DNA of 64,000 nucleotides from Maylandia zebra (lineage: Eukaryota; Chordata; Actinopteri; Cichliformes; Cichlidae): assembly GCF_041146795.1 (NCBI RefSeq), contig NC_135176.1, positions 13,636,286 through 13,700,285 of the forward strand, given 5' to 3'. Both the position numbers and the translations under genes were made by a program. Shown here piece by piece: positions 13,641 through 26,565 of the stretch; position 1 is the stretch's first letter; every line of letters starts with the position of its first letter. Under the pieces are notes generated by a model, which saw nothing but the letters and a program-made list of their open reading frames with translations, ran no database searches and had not been told where the DNA came from.

Positions 13641-13879
13641 TTCCATGAATACAACTGAAACTGAACTTTATCTGAATTTCAGGAAAAAAAGAAAAAGAAG
13701 AAAAAAAGTTTCAGCCTACACCGCAAATCGCTAAGTCAAGAAAGCTTCCCACGGTGTTTGCTCATAGGTGGAACAATCTGTCAGCATGTAACAAATGTTA
13801 AATCAACCCGAAGGACGTTGTTAGAGGTAACATGACCCAGCAAGGCCTGCTGTATGTAAGTCAAAAGAACAACCCTCAG

Positions 13880-13917
13880 TGCTCTACCCGGGGCACTAAC
13901 TTGCCCTGGGTAGAGCA
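13880..13917. repeat. Short inverted repeat (16-bp arms)
   Basis: TGCTCTACCCGGGGCA at 13880-13895 and TGCCCTGGGTAGAGCA at 13902-13917 are reverse complements with one mismatch, separated by CTAACT. The fold would be a 16-bp stem with a six-base loop. That is too short for a typical pre-miRNA. Confidence 0.8.
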
Positions 13918-14699
13918 GTAATTAAGCAGAGGCATAACTTTGCATACAAAGGGGTTTAATCTTTCAATATCCAGAAAGGGACGCATGATTAATTGTAGAT
14001 CCTGCCACAATTGTATAGGTCAGCAATGTTTATTTCTATTTTTAATTCCCCTGACTGTCCCAATGTGGTATCGTCTCTCTTCCATTAAACCAATTATATT
14101 CTTTCAATGTGAAAACTATCCAAGTAGAACAGAATGTACTTGGAAGGGAGTTTTTTCTGGGAGTGAATGGAGAAAACTTGCAGCTCTTATGGAAAAAGAA
14201 AAGAAACAAAGGTGCAAATATAGTGACAAAGAGTAAGGTAGCTCTGACTGACCCTCTGACAAGAGTCAAGAATCAGATTTTTCTTTCGGGAATCTATTGT
14301 TGGCTCTGCTGGATTTGCTTTCCAATCCAGTCCTTAAACCTGAAATAACACTTTCTTTTTTGCCCAAATGTTCTCTCTGGGCTCGACAGCTGTTCTGATT
14401 TTTCTAGTCGTCCTCCCCAGTCTTTAAGGCAACTGTACTATTCTTCATTTTACAAGTCACTGTTTTAGTTTTGGGATTATAAAAAGATTTTCCTCTCTCG
14501 CTGCACTGTGTTCTGACAGACAGTAGCACTGTGAGTCTGATGTTATCCACCTAATAAGGGAGTTCGATTTGGTTACTGCAATGCATTTTTTTTTTTTATT
14601 CTTGCCAGATTAGATACCTACTTAGAGGTGAACTGTTTGGTGAAAGTACACCCAACTTCATCTTATCTTTGAGTAGGTGTGTGCATGTATGCGTGTGTG

Positions 14700-14701
<2 letters not shown>

Positions 14702-14734
<33 letters not shown>
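14702..14734. repeat. (GT)n microsatellite
   Basis: Uninterrupted GT run, preceded by a degenerate GT/GC-rich stretch from about 14676. Confidence 0.9.
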
Positions 14735-14736
<2 letters not shown>

Positions 14737-16569
14737 GATGAGCGCAGATATGACAGTTTCACCTGACTGAACTCAGTTGATGCTCTGCCAGCCAGACTGC
14801 CTGTGCCTCTCCTCTGGCCTTTCAATGAAAATAAATGATCCCTGGGTGGCTGTTTCTTTTTCTACAAAATGGCCACAAGTCAGCGGGAACTTAATGTCCG
14901 CTCCAAAGGGAAGGGAAATTAAAAGCTCAGAGACAATTTTCTAAAGTTCTTAATTTATCCACCAGCACAGCAGACGTTAAGCTTCTTTGTGTGTGCAGGT
15001 AGATGCATACAGATGAATATCAAAGCCGTGATCCAAGGCTGGCCTTGTTTAAAAGTAGCGGCAGATGTTGATGCCGTGATGACGGGGTTCAATACTATAA
15101 GCTTTTTCAAGCAAACTATTAGCAAGCTATTCAATTTGTGCAGGAAGCTGGGAGTGCGCCGTAGCATTGCTTGACATGAAGGGAGGCACACCAGTGCTTT
15201 TTTAAAAGAATTATCAACTTCTAAAATATTAAATGTGCTCCTCGGCAAAAATAACTTGGCCCACTTTGTGACAAATAAACAGAGCAATAATTAACCGCCT
15301 CTTGAGCGAGTCTCTTGTCTTGTTCAGATTCCCATTGCCAATGTCTTGGACAGCAGTTAGCTAAGGAAGTCTTTGTTCTGTTCTGCAGCCTTGCCGAGCT
15401 TTAAGTTGCAGTACTTTTTTTTAATTTTATTTTTTTTAAAAAGCCGTCACCAGCAGCAGACCAAAATTGTTTAAACTGCAGGACAACAAACTCTCAAGCA
15501 GCAGCTGAATGATATCAAGAACTGCCAAACTGTGACCTGCCAGCCTGCTGGTAGGGAAAAAAGGCAAAAAATACAAAAGCTCTGGTTAGCAATGACTAAA
15601 CTTTCAAAATAAGAGCAAGGGAATTTCCTGCTGCAAAGATTATCGCAGAAGACACGGTTTAGAGGGGGTAGACAGAACATGAGCCAAGCCAGTATATTAA
15701 TGATTTCTCACTGATCTCCAAATTTAGTTGCACTTTTAAAGAGGTTTTCAGCATTAGCTAAAAACAGCACTTTCAACTTTTCTGCTGTCACAGAAGTTAA
15801 ACTCAGTCAGACCTGACTGAGTCCAATTAACACATAAATCACAGTGTGATATATCTGGTGAAACTCTTGAGAATACCGCCACTCTTGATTTATGTATTTT
15901 TAACCATAAAAAATGCCTGCGATCAGAGGGAGCTGAAATTCAAAGTCAAAGCAAATGAAAATCTACATCTCTTATTTAGTTTGTCAGCTGTCAAATCAAA
16001 CGTGATTATTTTCAGAATATTTGAATATAGATAAAATTTTGATTAAAAAAACCCCAGAACTAAACAAAACAAAGACTGACAGGAAAAAAAACCCTCAAGG
16101 TTGGACAAAATTCACAAAAATGGTGATAACTAAAGGGCTATTTACCTCAGAGACAGCAAAATTCATTTCATAGCAGTGGCACTGGGGATTTCAGCAGCAG
16201 CAGAAGGCTTTTAGAGCCACACGAGACATGTGAAGCATCTTGATTTGCAAAAATCTGTTAAACAGATTCTCGGGGCTTTCATTTTATGTAAAGCTGTTCA
16301 ATCTGTATGGAATCTAATGCGGTCACACCACTTACACTGCTACAGCCGCAATACAATTTAAAAAAAATATACATAGAAAAATCATCTTGTCTATAAAAAT
16401 AAACCTTTTAATGAACAGACATCGCGTTCTGTGAGTGCTGGATTTTATGGTCCATTTCTGTCATGGAAAAAAGCAACAGCGATCACTTACAGACTCTTTG
16501 AGGGTAAATATTAAGAAGCAATTTGTTTTCCAGACTTTCCAGCATTTTCCCTTAATTGCATTATACTGA

Positions 16570-16690
16570 CAAAGAGTGACGGGAATGTGGGGACAGGGAG
16601 AAAGGGTAATGACGTGTTAAAGGTCCCTGGCAGGAATCAAACAGGTGTTGGTGTAGTTAAGGCTGCTGGCTCACCGTGATGCCTCTGAGA
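16570..16690 (-). repeat. tRNA-derived SINE relic
   Basis: On the minus strand the sequence reads GTGAGCCAGCAGCC, then a B-box-like TGTTTGATTCC, then CCAGGGACC and a pyrimidine-rich tail near a CGTCATTACC block. This order matches a common teleost tRNA-related SINE. It is diverged, and the A box is poorly preserved. Confidence 0.5.
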
Positions 16691-17814
16691 GGAGATTACA
16701 AAAGACAGCAGTCACATATATTAAGTGCTTACTACTGAATCACCGTAAGATGAGGGATGACATTCATTTCAAGGACTTTTTGTGGAGGAAAGATAAACCC
16801 AGTGCTTTTTCTTCACTGAGCTCGAGATTAGTCCACACACCATGCTGCCAGTGAACCTTAACTATTCTTTTCTGGCATGAAATCTGCACCACAGGCAGTT
16901 CACTAGTCCATATATAGATTAGGGAGGTTTCAAAAGAGGTGAGCACATTGTGCAAATACATCTCGTTTCTTTATACATGATGAGCACTGTATACTCTAAA
17001 AGCTCACTCTCCTGTATCCACCCTGCTCGGGATACATATACAGAGATGACTCTTGCAGCAGATGGAATTAGAAATGTGTCTGGAGTCAAACAGAGGGAGG
17101 GCCTATAAAGAGTGACTTCTCCCTGCCCATAGTGTAACCTATAATTGGGGGCCCAATATCAGCGCGCCTAAAAACACAGCTTACTATTTACACTTTTTTA
17201 AAATAGACGTGTTGTGGTGGGGCAGGGCCACACTTGGCAGGATGAGGTGGATTCTCAAGGCCTGAATATGCTTCACTTGTCAGCGTGTCCACATTATCTC
17301 CCATGAACAGAACCCAAACGATGTCTGCAGCCACTTAAGTACACTTGATGTGCTTTTCCTCCAAACGGCATGCTGACGTGCTGGTGAGAAGATCCTCCTC
17401 TCGAATTTGCACAATGTCAAGCCTTGAAAATAATGTGAATAGTTAAGCTTCAATGCTTACAATCTCTGACAAGGTCTTGATTAATGCTATGGCAAAAAGG
17501 CGTTACCGGCATTCAACCAGAATGCAGAAAAGTCACTTTTAACGCACTGACACAGCAGGTTTTCCTTTTTCCAACAGTGACGCACAAATTCAGCATATCT
17601 ACAGACTGAATTTTTTTTTTTTTTTTTTTTTTAAATGCTCATTCACTTTTCTCTGTTAATAACTTTTTCCACTTAATTAACTTTAACTTCTTATTTACAA
17701 TTAACCATTTACAGCCAATTTACGACAACTGCTTTTATGGGGTCTGTGTCGCCGTTTCAAAGAAATTAAATTAACAAGAAGGTCAGTAGTTTGAGCTACA
17801 GGCTGTCAGGAAAT
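16691..17814. other. Noncoding stretch, no gene recognised
   Basis: Nothing identifiable except a run of 22 T at 17611-17632. The segment at about 17100-17360 is somewhat GC-richer but has no supported exon. Confidence 0.5.
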
Positions 17815-17945
17815 GAGGAAGCGCCTTTTCCTCTCGGTTGCTACCATCACTGAGATGCCCTTGAACAAGGCCTTTAACACCCAACTGCTCTGCTGGAGAT
17901 GCTCAATTGCCAATAACTGTGACTGCCGGGCAGGATGTTTAACCT
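17815..17945 (+). repeat. SINE-like relic
   Basis: Contains GATGCCCTTGAACAAGGCC followed by TTTAACACCCAACTGCTC. This is the conserved body of a widespread fish SINE family (usual form 'CCCTTGAGCAAGGC..TTAACCCCCAA'). Ends and tRNA head are not preserved well enough to name it. Confidence 0.5.
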
Positions 17946-19483
17946 AAACTAGCCTGATGAAATCTAGATTAAATCTATAATTAACAAGTCAATAGTGTCA
18001 TTAGTGAACTTTTATACATACAAGATCTCACAATTTAGTCCTCTCCAGGATTCAGGACATACTATCCAGTTTAGGTTTATGCTACACAATAAAAATGTAT
18101 TTCGTACATTTGCTTGTTCATAGCTGTGTTTTGAGTATGAACAGTTCTACTGAGGATATTTAAAGGGGAGCCTGACATAAGAGAAGTAAAAGCATGGCTT
18201 TCTCTTACTGTGCTGCACTAATACAAAAATAAATATTTGAGTAAAACCATCAAAAATAATCTCCTAAGCTTATAAAGATACATGATTACTGGGAACTGCA
18301 TGAATCCAATTTTGCAGAAATCCCTCTAAGTAAGCCCAGTTAGCCTCTGAAATTCCCTTTAGGCTTTTCAGTTAGCCAAGGTTGTCTTGAAAACTGTCAC
18401 TTCCAAAATTGTTCTTACCATCTGTAAACCAACCCCGTTACCGTTCAGAAAGTCAAACAAGACACTTACAGGTAGAAAAAAAAATGTAAAGAGAGATGAT
18501 GGCAGGGACTGTGTGAACCACTCCAGATCTACCCTTCCCCCTTCCTCCTTCCTGAACAGTAGCAGATGACAATAGCTTCTAAACCAGGGCACGCCAGACA
18601 TCCTGACAAAGGCAGGCTCCTCCCAAGCTGCTGAGTCCCCGGTTCCCAAATAAACACAGCCACAGGGAGAGGGCAAGAGTCGGGGATGTGGAGCATGCTG
18701 TGTCCAGACAAGCAGCAAAATGAGTCCTTTTGCCCGAGAGCAAGGCACTCTCCCAGCAAACCATAAAATTCATCTTGGACAAGGGAAATCTCTTGACACA
18801 CTACAAGGCTTAATCGCATAATTAGGGCTGCAACAAAAACAACGGTGTCACACTCATTTAAAAAAAATAACATAAAATAAAATATTAGAAACTGAGAAGC
18901 AAATAACTGCATCTCCATATGCGCTGCTGCAATTGTATATCTTGAATGCTATTCAGCTCTTACTCACATGTAAGCAGGCGAAAGGGGTGAGGACCTGGAT
19001 GTCTTAAGAACTGGCACTGGGAATTTCCAGCTGACAGGAGAACCGCTTTTCCATTTCAACGGCATGTTGTTGTCACCAGAATGGTGCTACAGCAATACCA
19101 ACAGCAAAGACCATTTCCATGAAAAGGTTCCCAATGCAGTCTTCCATCCCACTCTGCCCACACCATTTAAGGGGGAGGGAGAGCAGCAGCGGCACCAGCA
19201 GCTACAGAAATACACTGGTAAAGGCAGTGCGGGCTACAGTCGGGGTTGTGACTTTAGCGGCAGCACTGAGAAGCCAATAGATTGCATCCACCACGACTAC
19301 TTGCCCTGCTGCATTCACAGTTGTCTCGTGGTAGGAGGGGGAAGAAGCCCTGCCTTCTCATCACCCTTTCAGGGTAGTGAATAGCCCAGTAGCTAAGCAA
19401 CAGTGCCACCTTGTTAGATGAGCTGTGATTACAGCTCTTGGCTTTCGGTGCAAATACAAGGATGGTAGATTAAGAAAAATATA
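17946..19483. other. Noncoding stretch; one unrecognised GC-richer open frame
   Basis: No known gene. The + frame at 19064-19384 (106 codons) is GC-richer than its surroundings and begins with MLLSPEWCYSN, but it matches no family I know and has no supporting splice context. The minus frames at 18368-18918 overlap each other, which argues against coding. I treat all as noncoding. Confidence 0.45.
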
Positions 19484-19491
19484 TATACAAG

Positions 19492-20935
19492 TAGAGCAGG
19501 GCGATATGGCCAAAAATATTTATCACGATATATATTTGAAAATTTGCGATAACGATATAACCGACGATATAATTGATGCGAGACAAAATACAACTCCACA
19601 ACATTACTAGCGCAAAAAGACAGCCTTCCATTTATTTTCACTTAAACAAGAAGCTGGTTTTTATGTACATTAAAGCTTTATAAAAATGTAACAGTGCAAA
19701 TGCAAATTCCTTGCTGAAAGTTTAACCAAAAGGCATTTCCAGTAGAAATGGGCTGACATATCCTGAGCATAACCATGTATAATATCCACTGAAGTTAAAA
19801 AGAGGTGCTTTGCAACATTAAACTGCAGTGTGCAGTACGCATTTTTCGGACCATAAGGTGCACGGGATTATAAGGCACATTAAGCGAAACAAAGCAGTCA
19901 GATAAATCAAACTTTATTAAACTCATTCTTCTTGCTTCCTCCACTTCTGTACCATTGATTCATTAATGTTGAATTCTCTGGCAGCTGCTCTATTCCCATG
20001 TTGTTGCAGTATATTAATGACTAACCTCGTATTGTGGATGGATTATCTCAGTTGTTCTCCTGACTGAAGTTTGGTCCGTTTACAGCATCCTGCCATGCGA
20101 TTGCATTTGTCTCTAACCATGAAGAACCTTCACGTTAACTTTTATAAGTGGAAAAGTGTTAGTGTTCGTCCTCCAGCTTCACTGTTTATGTTATGCTAAC
20201 ATAGCTGTGTCGCTAGCGATCACGTAGCACATCATTATATACCAGCTAGCCCAACTTCAGTAACCCTACAAACGTTACTGCTGTTTAGTTTCCTGTCTTC
20301 ATTTATGTTGGAAGTGATAGCAGAGCTGTACGTTTGATTTTTTTCAGAAATCTCTCAGTCAGAACATGCTATATCATGCTTAGGTAACTAGCGAAACTAG
20401 CGAGCTAACTTCCGCTAGCTTCCTGCTAACTTCTAACTCCGTTAAATGTAATAACTTTTGTTTTCATGGATGCCTGGAAGTTAAACTTTATAGTTACACC
20501 TGGTAAAGCAGCAATGCTGATCGTTTTATTAAAGATGAAAGAATTTAGACAGTTTTTAACTCTAAGTGATGCTGCAGTGTTGTTTGACCTGAAGCATACG
20601 GAGTTTAGGACCCAGATTACTCCCAGATTTAAGAGCATCTTAGTCCGACAAATACGACAATAACAACGGCCGCTTGCATGTTCTGCAAAAAAAATGTGCT
20701 TTGTTGTGTATCTGACAGACAAACACCAAACCAGTTCCACATCACGGAAGTTGCACCATTTTTACAAACCAATTCTGGTTCATCTGTTTCACTCAACAAT
20801 CGGCCATGTGCGTATGAAAACAAAGGCACTGCGCATGCGCGTTTTACTCCCATTCTATCGCGATATTTCATTTTCCTATCGTTGCCTAACATTATACCGG
20901 TATTACCGTGAACGGTATAATATGGCCCAGCCCTA
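19492..20935. mobile_element. Nonautonomous hAT-type element, 1444 bp
   Basis: The left end TAGAGCAGGGCGATAT and the inverted right end (TAGGGCTGGGCCATAT on the other strand) match at 13 of 16 positions. The flanking 8-bp duplication is TATACAAG at 19484-19491 and 20936-20943. Subterminal CGATAT-type motifs are repeated near the left end (19502-19571) and right end. No hAT transposase was found. Inside lies a piece of an unrelated transposase gene (19923-20096, minus), so the element either carries or was invaded by another transposon. Confidence 0.85.
19923..20096 (-). pseudogene. Fragment of a helix-turn-helix transposase (pogo/Tigger-like)
   Basis: Fifty-eight codons on the minus strand run from a Met to a stop, with one in-frame stop after codon 17. 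The second half contains HGNRAAAREFNINESM followed by VQKWRKQEE, the recognition-helix signature of the N-terminal DNA-binding domain common in fish pogo/Tigger-like transposases. The catalytic domain is absent. It sits inside the hAT-type element 19492-20935, indicating nesting or capture. The family assignment is from memory of this motif. Confidence 0.6.
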
Positions 20936-20943
20936 TATACAAG

Positions 20944-21195
20944 TCAATTAAAAAACAAACAAACAAAAAAACAACCAAAGGATCCAGTCTCAAGAGATGG
21001 GCATGTCACTGATTAAACTATATAGTTCTATATACTAAGTACTGGACATGGGCCACTATATTCATATTCCCATTGCCTTTTAAATTAACAGTACAGAAAG
21101 AGCGCAAATTGATCAAAATTTTAACTACACTACCTGAACTGTTCCACTTTACCAAACCTAAGCATGTAGGGATTTGGAGTCAACTGCAAGTTGAT
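20944..21195. other. Short spacer between transposons
   Basis: AT-rich DNA between the hAT element and a Tc1-like relic, including an A/C-rich run at 20950-20980. No other feature is seen. Confidence 0.5.
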
Positions 21196-21199
21196 GTTC

Positions 21200-21600
21200 T
21201 CTTCCTCTTAAATTATCCCCCACACAAAACTGATTGGAAGGCGATTGGTGGTGCAGTTGGATAATGACCTAAAACCATGGAAGCAACCCAAGAGCTTATT
21301 AAGGCAAAGGAGTGGAATGCTCTTAAATGGACAAGCCAATCATCTAACTTCAAACCAACTAAGCCCACCTTTCCCTTACTGAAAGAAATAAAACGGAAGG
21401 CACAAACAAGACCCACAAACAAGCAGGTACTGGTGCTAGATGCAGTGAAGGCAGGGCAATGCATTCCACAGGAAGAAACATCATTTGGTAAGATGCTCTG
21501 ACTCAAGACTTCAGACAGTCATTAACTGCAAAGGATTTGCTGTAAGGAGTCCCAGTAGGCTTTGCTTTAGGTCACAATACCTTTGAGATACAATGCAACA
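21200..21600 (+). mobile_element. Tc1-like transposase 3' fragment (degraded)
   Basis: The + frame at 21277-21501 translates to 'QELIKAKEWNALKW', then SQSSNF, 'PLLKEIKRKAQTR' and 'NKQVLVLDAVKAG'. This follows the text of a Tc1-like transposase from just after the second catalytic Asp to the C-terminus, and further matching DNA continues to about 21545 ('ATTAACTGCAAAGGATTTGC'). The PDLNPIE motif is lost (it reads SSNFKPTKP), so the fragment is inactive. The 5' two thirds are absent. Confidence 0.75.
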
Positions 21601-22852
21601 CCTTTTACAATCCATCTGATTAATAGATCAGATGATCGAACACATCGACAGCTGAGATTTACACTGATGTTATAGAATATTACGTTACGGACTACAGCCA
21701 GCTTTTTAGCTATAGCATAATTTTCTACCTCTGCAATTAACTAGAGGAGCCTAAAAACTGCTGCTCAGGCTGTACGAGTCAGACTGTGGTCACGGGACGA
21801 CAGAGTTGTCACTGTGATTGTGGCTGTGGCCATGGCTGTGCTTTGGACACGGGCATGATTAAAAGGCTTTGACACATTGGTTTCTGCTGCGAACTGAAAT
21901 GGCTGTGCATACTGCAGGTTCTGAACTCTTGTGCTGCGTGGGTAAGTCATTTGTCTTACCTACGCTTTCTTGGCTGGGAGGTCATAGAAACAGTGCAGAG
22001 TAGTTACAGCACAGCGAGACATATCCTTAGCGCCACAGATTGGCTGATAAATGCAACCACAGTTTATGCTATGCCCGCTTCCACAGTCAGAAAGGGCAGA
22101 TCCATCTAAAGGCTATGCACAGTTATACATATGCAACAGGGCTGCCCTTGAAAGTTAACACTTCATTTAATGAAGCATTTAATGAACATATCTAATTTGA
22201 TTAACATTCCCCAACTCAAATCAATTATTTATCTACCTGACAACAAGGGCTGTGAAAACTAGGAAAACTGACCAAAAGTCACTCTTATTTGAAAAACACA
22301 CACAAATATTTTAAATAGCTGCACACATTATATGTGCACATTATGTCCACAAGTGGTCAAACAATAGAACTAACCTGAACAGGTACATGTACTTCAACAT
22401 AAACATGCCATTTACAAGCCCTACATTACCACATATTACAAAAAATATATATATATAAATAAATAATAATTTGCTTCTATTATAAAGAATGGACATTCGA
22501 CACCCTTTGCGAGGTCTGCTGTGGCAAAACATGGAAGATTAATCGTTTGCTCAACATGCAAATGGGAAATAATCAAACCAGCAGGGGGCTTAGGTCCACG
22601 AAGCTTTGATCATCATCCTGTTCTCTATTCAGTATCTAGCCAGTTAAGGCTCCACGATTTGATGTCTGCTGACAAAAATCTATTTTACCAAACAGGAGTC
22701 AGAATGTAAATCATTATCTGGAGCCAAGATGGGGTTTCATCTTTCTACCATTATTATCATACGACTGTTTTAGAAATTATTCCAGGCGTAAGCTTATCCC
22801 CTACGGAGCCGGAGCACTCTGAAAATTTTGTATTTAACAGCTGTGGTTCAGA

Positions 22853-22888
<36 letters not shown>

Positions 22889-23100
22889 AGCCCTCAAGTT
22901 TTTTCATGTATTTTTTTTATCGTACTGTTATTGCCTGTCTTAGTTTTTGGTTTTTTTTTTGGTTTTTTAAATGGTACACATAATAACAAACTAAAAGATT
23001 TTTTGGGGGGGAAAGTAGTTTTAAAAAGTTGAAAAAAAGACATAAAATGACTTAACACCTGCTCACCCTCAGCTGTTCAGCTGATATTTTTGTCCACTTC
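21601..23100. other. Noncoding stretch with homopolymer runs
   Basis: No gene is recognised. It holds a 33-bp A run (22854-22886), further T and G runs at 22909-23008, and a TG-rich low-complexity patch at about 21800-21845. Confidence 0.55.
22854..22886. repeat. Poly(A) tract, 33 bp
   Basis: Uninterrupted A run. It could be the tail of a decayed retroelement on +, but no recognisable element body precedes it. Confidence 0.9.
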
Positions 23101-23123
23101 AGCTACATTCACCTGCTCCCTAA

Positions 23124-23262
23124 TTCAAAAGGGTCACCACAGCAGGTAGCTTTCTGACACAACCCCAAAGGGATACACATCTGCCCCTGGGATTTAACTG
23201 GATATGTTTTACTTGGTAGGTGAATTTGTAAACCACTCCACCATGGAGCCACATTTACTTGG
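23124..23262 (-). repeat. tRNA-derived SINE relic
   Basis: The minus strand begins GGCTCCATGGTGGAGTGGTT (A-box-like tRNA head), passes a decayed B box near CCAGTTAAATCCC, and ends with the GGTTGTGTCAGAAAGC and GCTGTGGTGACCC blocks. This order is characteristic of an abundant fish SINE or SINE-like repeat. Confidence 0.6.
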
Positions 23263-25855
23263 CCACTTATGTTCCCTGCTTGTGGCAAACTAACAGTGAA
23301 AATGTACACCTGTATTTTCATCTACACCATAGTTACTGGGTAACCGCACACCCTTGTCTCCCCCTGGAAATGTAACTACATGACTGTGATTGACCTCATC
23401 AGTATAATCCTTTCTTCTTATTTCTTCCAACTCCTGTTTCTGCCCTTATTTTTTATTTTTTTTTTGAATGGACTAGATCAACTTAAACAGAAACTTGATT
23501 GCAAACCAGTGTTTTGGAGGCAAAGCTGCAGTACAACAGAGACACAACAGCACAAGCATAAATTTTGGCAACGTCACCAGCCCTGTGCGTGGACTACAAA
23601 ATAGGCTCTCCACAGATTCGACTCGCACAAGTCATAATTAGTCTTAAATCCTTCACCACTCTCTGCGTATCTGAGGTCTGAGTGAGACGTCCACCTAAGA
23701 TGCTACCTTTGCCATATATGAATATGGAGAATTCAAAACACTTAGCATTACATTTTGTGATTCTTCTAACTTTTTATTTGCCAGAGACTGCGAAAAGCAC
23801 CGAGAGCCAACCAGAGGCCAATTCCAAAACAGTGTTTTTGTGTGTTAATTAAACTGCAAATCGGTTATATCAGATAGACTTCTTGGATCATTGCAAAAAA
23901 AAAAAAATATTAAAACGTAATATGTCTATGTATGTAATATCTACTTCTTTAAAAATACAACAGTAGCAGCATTTCAAAATAAATCTTTCTTCTCTGTGTT
24001 ATTTTTGTCTAACCTCAACTCACCATCAGACTGCTGCAGTTTCAAGTGGCCAAGAGTGCACTGTCCCGCTATTACAGGAAAGGCTTCATGTGAAGTGTTC
24101 AAGCATAAATTCTTTCTGGTGGCTGATTTTGTGACAAAGTCCCTCTCAGAAAAGATGAATATTTGTCCACTTAATCTGTTCTTGTGTCAAATTTCAGCTA
24201 CGCTACATGTGTGTGCAAGCACCCCCTCTGTAGTGGATATTCCTGCATATGACATACAAACCCAGCACTAGCCAAACAATAACATCTTTAAATAGTCTTC
24301 TCTCCTCTTGCATTCTGAAATACATATAACGGTCATGACCCTTTTCCCCCTCTCTTCTTCTCCTCAACTGGCGGTGCCATCTGTATTACAACCCCCATCA
24401 TCACACCTTACGCTGTAACTGGCAGAATGACCTTGCGTCTTAACCAAGGGCAGCAGTCATCGTGCCGCTTCTGTCAAAGCCTGAAGGCTCAGTGCTACAC
24501 CCATTATTCACAGTCCTATTCTATCACTCTCCTCCAACAACTGCAAACCCCCACATAATAGAGCTGTCCATGTCAAATGGCAGCAATACAATAATTCCAC
24601 ACCAGTGTAAAGATTTTATTTTACATGAATGAACTGTGAACAGCAAGGTTTCTATGCTAAATACAATTTGATTATTATCCAAAAGCAATTAACCATAGGA
24701 GAAGTGAAGTTATGGTGTTTTTAAGCTTCTTTCATTTATTAAACAGGCTTTTCTAAATGTGTTACTGATAGCTTATGCTGTGGAGAGACAGTCAGCAGTC
24801 CGCCTTAACTTTACACTCACAACTGTGTTCTCCAACTGCCCATCCATTTGGTGGTGTGTCTCATCCACCTCCACACAGTCTCAGTTCTGTTCTCGAGCGC
24901 CTTTTACAGACCATAGCTGTCCAAAGGGAGTTTAACCTACTCAAATTTAACTAAATTTTAATCAAAGAAGTCACGGTTGAGAAACTGGCTGTCTGAACTG
25001 GCAGGATTAAAAAAATAAACAACCTCAAATAAATATGAGGAATTAAATTAATCTAATTCCAGCTAAAAGTAACACCAAGGCTGCAGCCAAAGCCAAGGAG
25101 GAAGGCTGGGGAAAAATGTCTGCTGTGTAAATTAATAGGCATCAGCATCACCGCCCCATTATTAAAGCAAAGCATATCTGATTAGAACTATAATTATGTG
25201 TTCCATTTAAATTTTGTGTTGCTTAGATGCAATCTTATGGCATGTACGACTACTTCACCCTTTTCTTTCAGGTGCGACCCTGCCAATGTTAAACAGTCTC
25301 GAAAGCAATTAAAGATCAAATATAAGCATGCTTACAAATCTTTCACAATCTCAACAAGTATTCAAAGCTTCTTCAGTGCTAAACGAAGGCCTTAGGATCA
25401 ATAAAATACATCTGAAATTGTTTGCTACAGGCTAGAATAAAAAACAACGAGGCAAAGGAAAATGTTCCCTCTCCAGAGAATCAATATTGTCATTGATGTT
25501 TTGGAAAGACAAAGGGTTTAGATGCTCTATTAAAAAGACTAGATGCTCTCTATCTACACATCAAAATGTTTTTTGGTAAAAGTGGTTGACCAGTTAATCA
25601 GGCCTTTAAATGCAAACATCTGTTACCTGGAAAATAAGCAGCTCTGAAGCTTTTTAGAGATAGAACTGAAATTACCATGACTCAGTTGGCTCACTTAAAC
25701 TTTGTTTTTGTAGCATGCATTATTCAGGAAGTTAAAATTACTCCCTATTTTGCCTGGATAAGTTACTTTTATCGATAGTGAAATGCTGGTGCTAAGACAC
25801 CAAAGATGATCAATTTTCAAGTTCAATAAAAGTGGTCACTACCTTAATAATACTT
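23263..25855. other. Noncoding stretch, no gene recognised
   Basis: Open frames are short (91 codons or fewer) and unrecognised. T/A runs lie at 23451-23465 and 23896-23910. No repeat of known type was identified. Confidence 0.5.
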
Positions 25856-25861
25856 AGGTTG

Positions 25862-25975
25862 TATTATTGTAGGGTCTTTAACTTGCAATATAAAGCGCCT
25901 GATGTTATGATTTGGCGCTATATAAAAAAAAATTTCATTGACTTTAACTGAAATTGAGTTGAATTGAATCAGATC
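25862..25975 (+). repeat. LINE 3' tail
   Basis: Contains AATATAAAGCGCCTGATG, then ATTTGGCGCTATATAAA and a GAATTGAAT end. This is the conserved 3' tail of a common teleost non-LTR element (L2-type). The coding part is absent. Confidence 0.65.
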
Positions 25976-26565
25976 AGGCAGTGCATCCAGCCTAAAATGT
26001 GTGCCAAATCAAACATGTGGTGTGGTGAACCCTCGGGAAATAAGGGACCAGCTGAAAGTACCTTCTTCTTCTATACCTGCTATGAAATTGTTGTCTTCTA
26101 TCAGTGATCTCAACAGAAACGTGCACATCTTAATTCTATTAGTACCACATCAAAGAGCTGTAGCAGTTATGAAACCGAGAGTGAAACCGCAACACAAATA
26201 CCAACAGTTTTGGTGCACAGTTTGACTTCCTTATCTCTTCATCTATCGCTTTTGCTTAAAATGAAAGTTATAAGCTACAAAGGCAAAAGATGAACAGTAA
26301 ATCTACAAAAAGCTCCGACTTCTTATATAAATCTCTTTAACACCTATCCATTCAAATCAGTAGGTATTGTGCCGTCTTAATCCAACAACAGTGGAAGAAG
26401 CTAAAATGAGGACAAAAGACTAATTCTGTCATCTCTGCATGCATGAGTGTCACTATTGATTTTAAAAATAGTTATGCCCGTCTCTAACTTTAAGTCCCGC
26501 CAGGAACCGAAAACAGAGGGCACCATCCACCACAGTTATACCCAGTGTTGGTCCATATTAGGTCA

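Larger units (their letters stand above)
12741..16569. other. Noncoding stretch with one candidate conserved block
   Basis: No gene is recognised. Frames of up to 114 codons (for example - strand 13212-12868) lack family resemblance. The part at about 13261-13640 is described separately as a candidate regulatory block, and the hairpin at 13880-13917 and the GT run at 14702-14734 are listed separately. Poly-A and poly-T tracts occur near 13681-13708 and 15415-15440. Confidence 0.55.

Noticed and set aside
13880-13917. Hairpin considered as a microRNA precursor
   Set aside because: The stem is only 16 bp with a 6-base loop; microRNA precursors need a stem of roughly 30 bp or more.
18368-18918. 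Two overlapping minus-strand frames of 126 and 129 codons
   Set aside because: They occupy the same DNA in different frames and show no motifs, so at most one could be real and neither is supported.
19064-19384. 106-codon GC-richer open frame
   Set aside because: Translation matches nothing known to me and there are no linked exons or clear splice sites.
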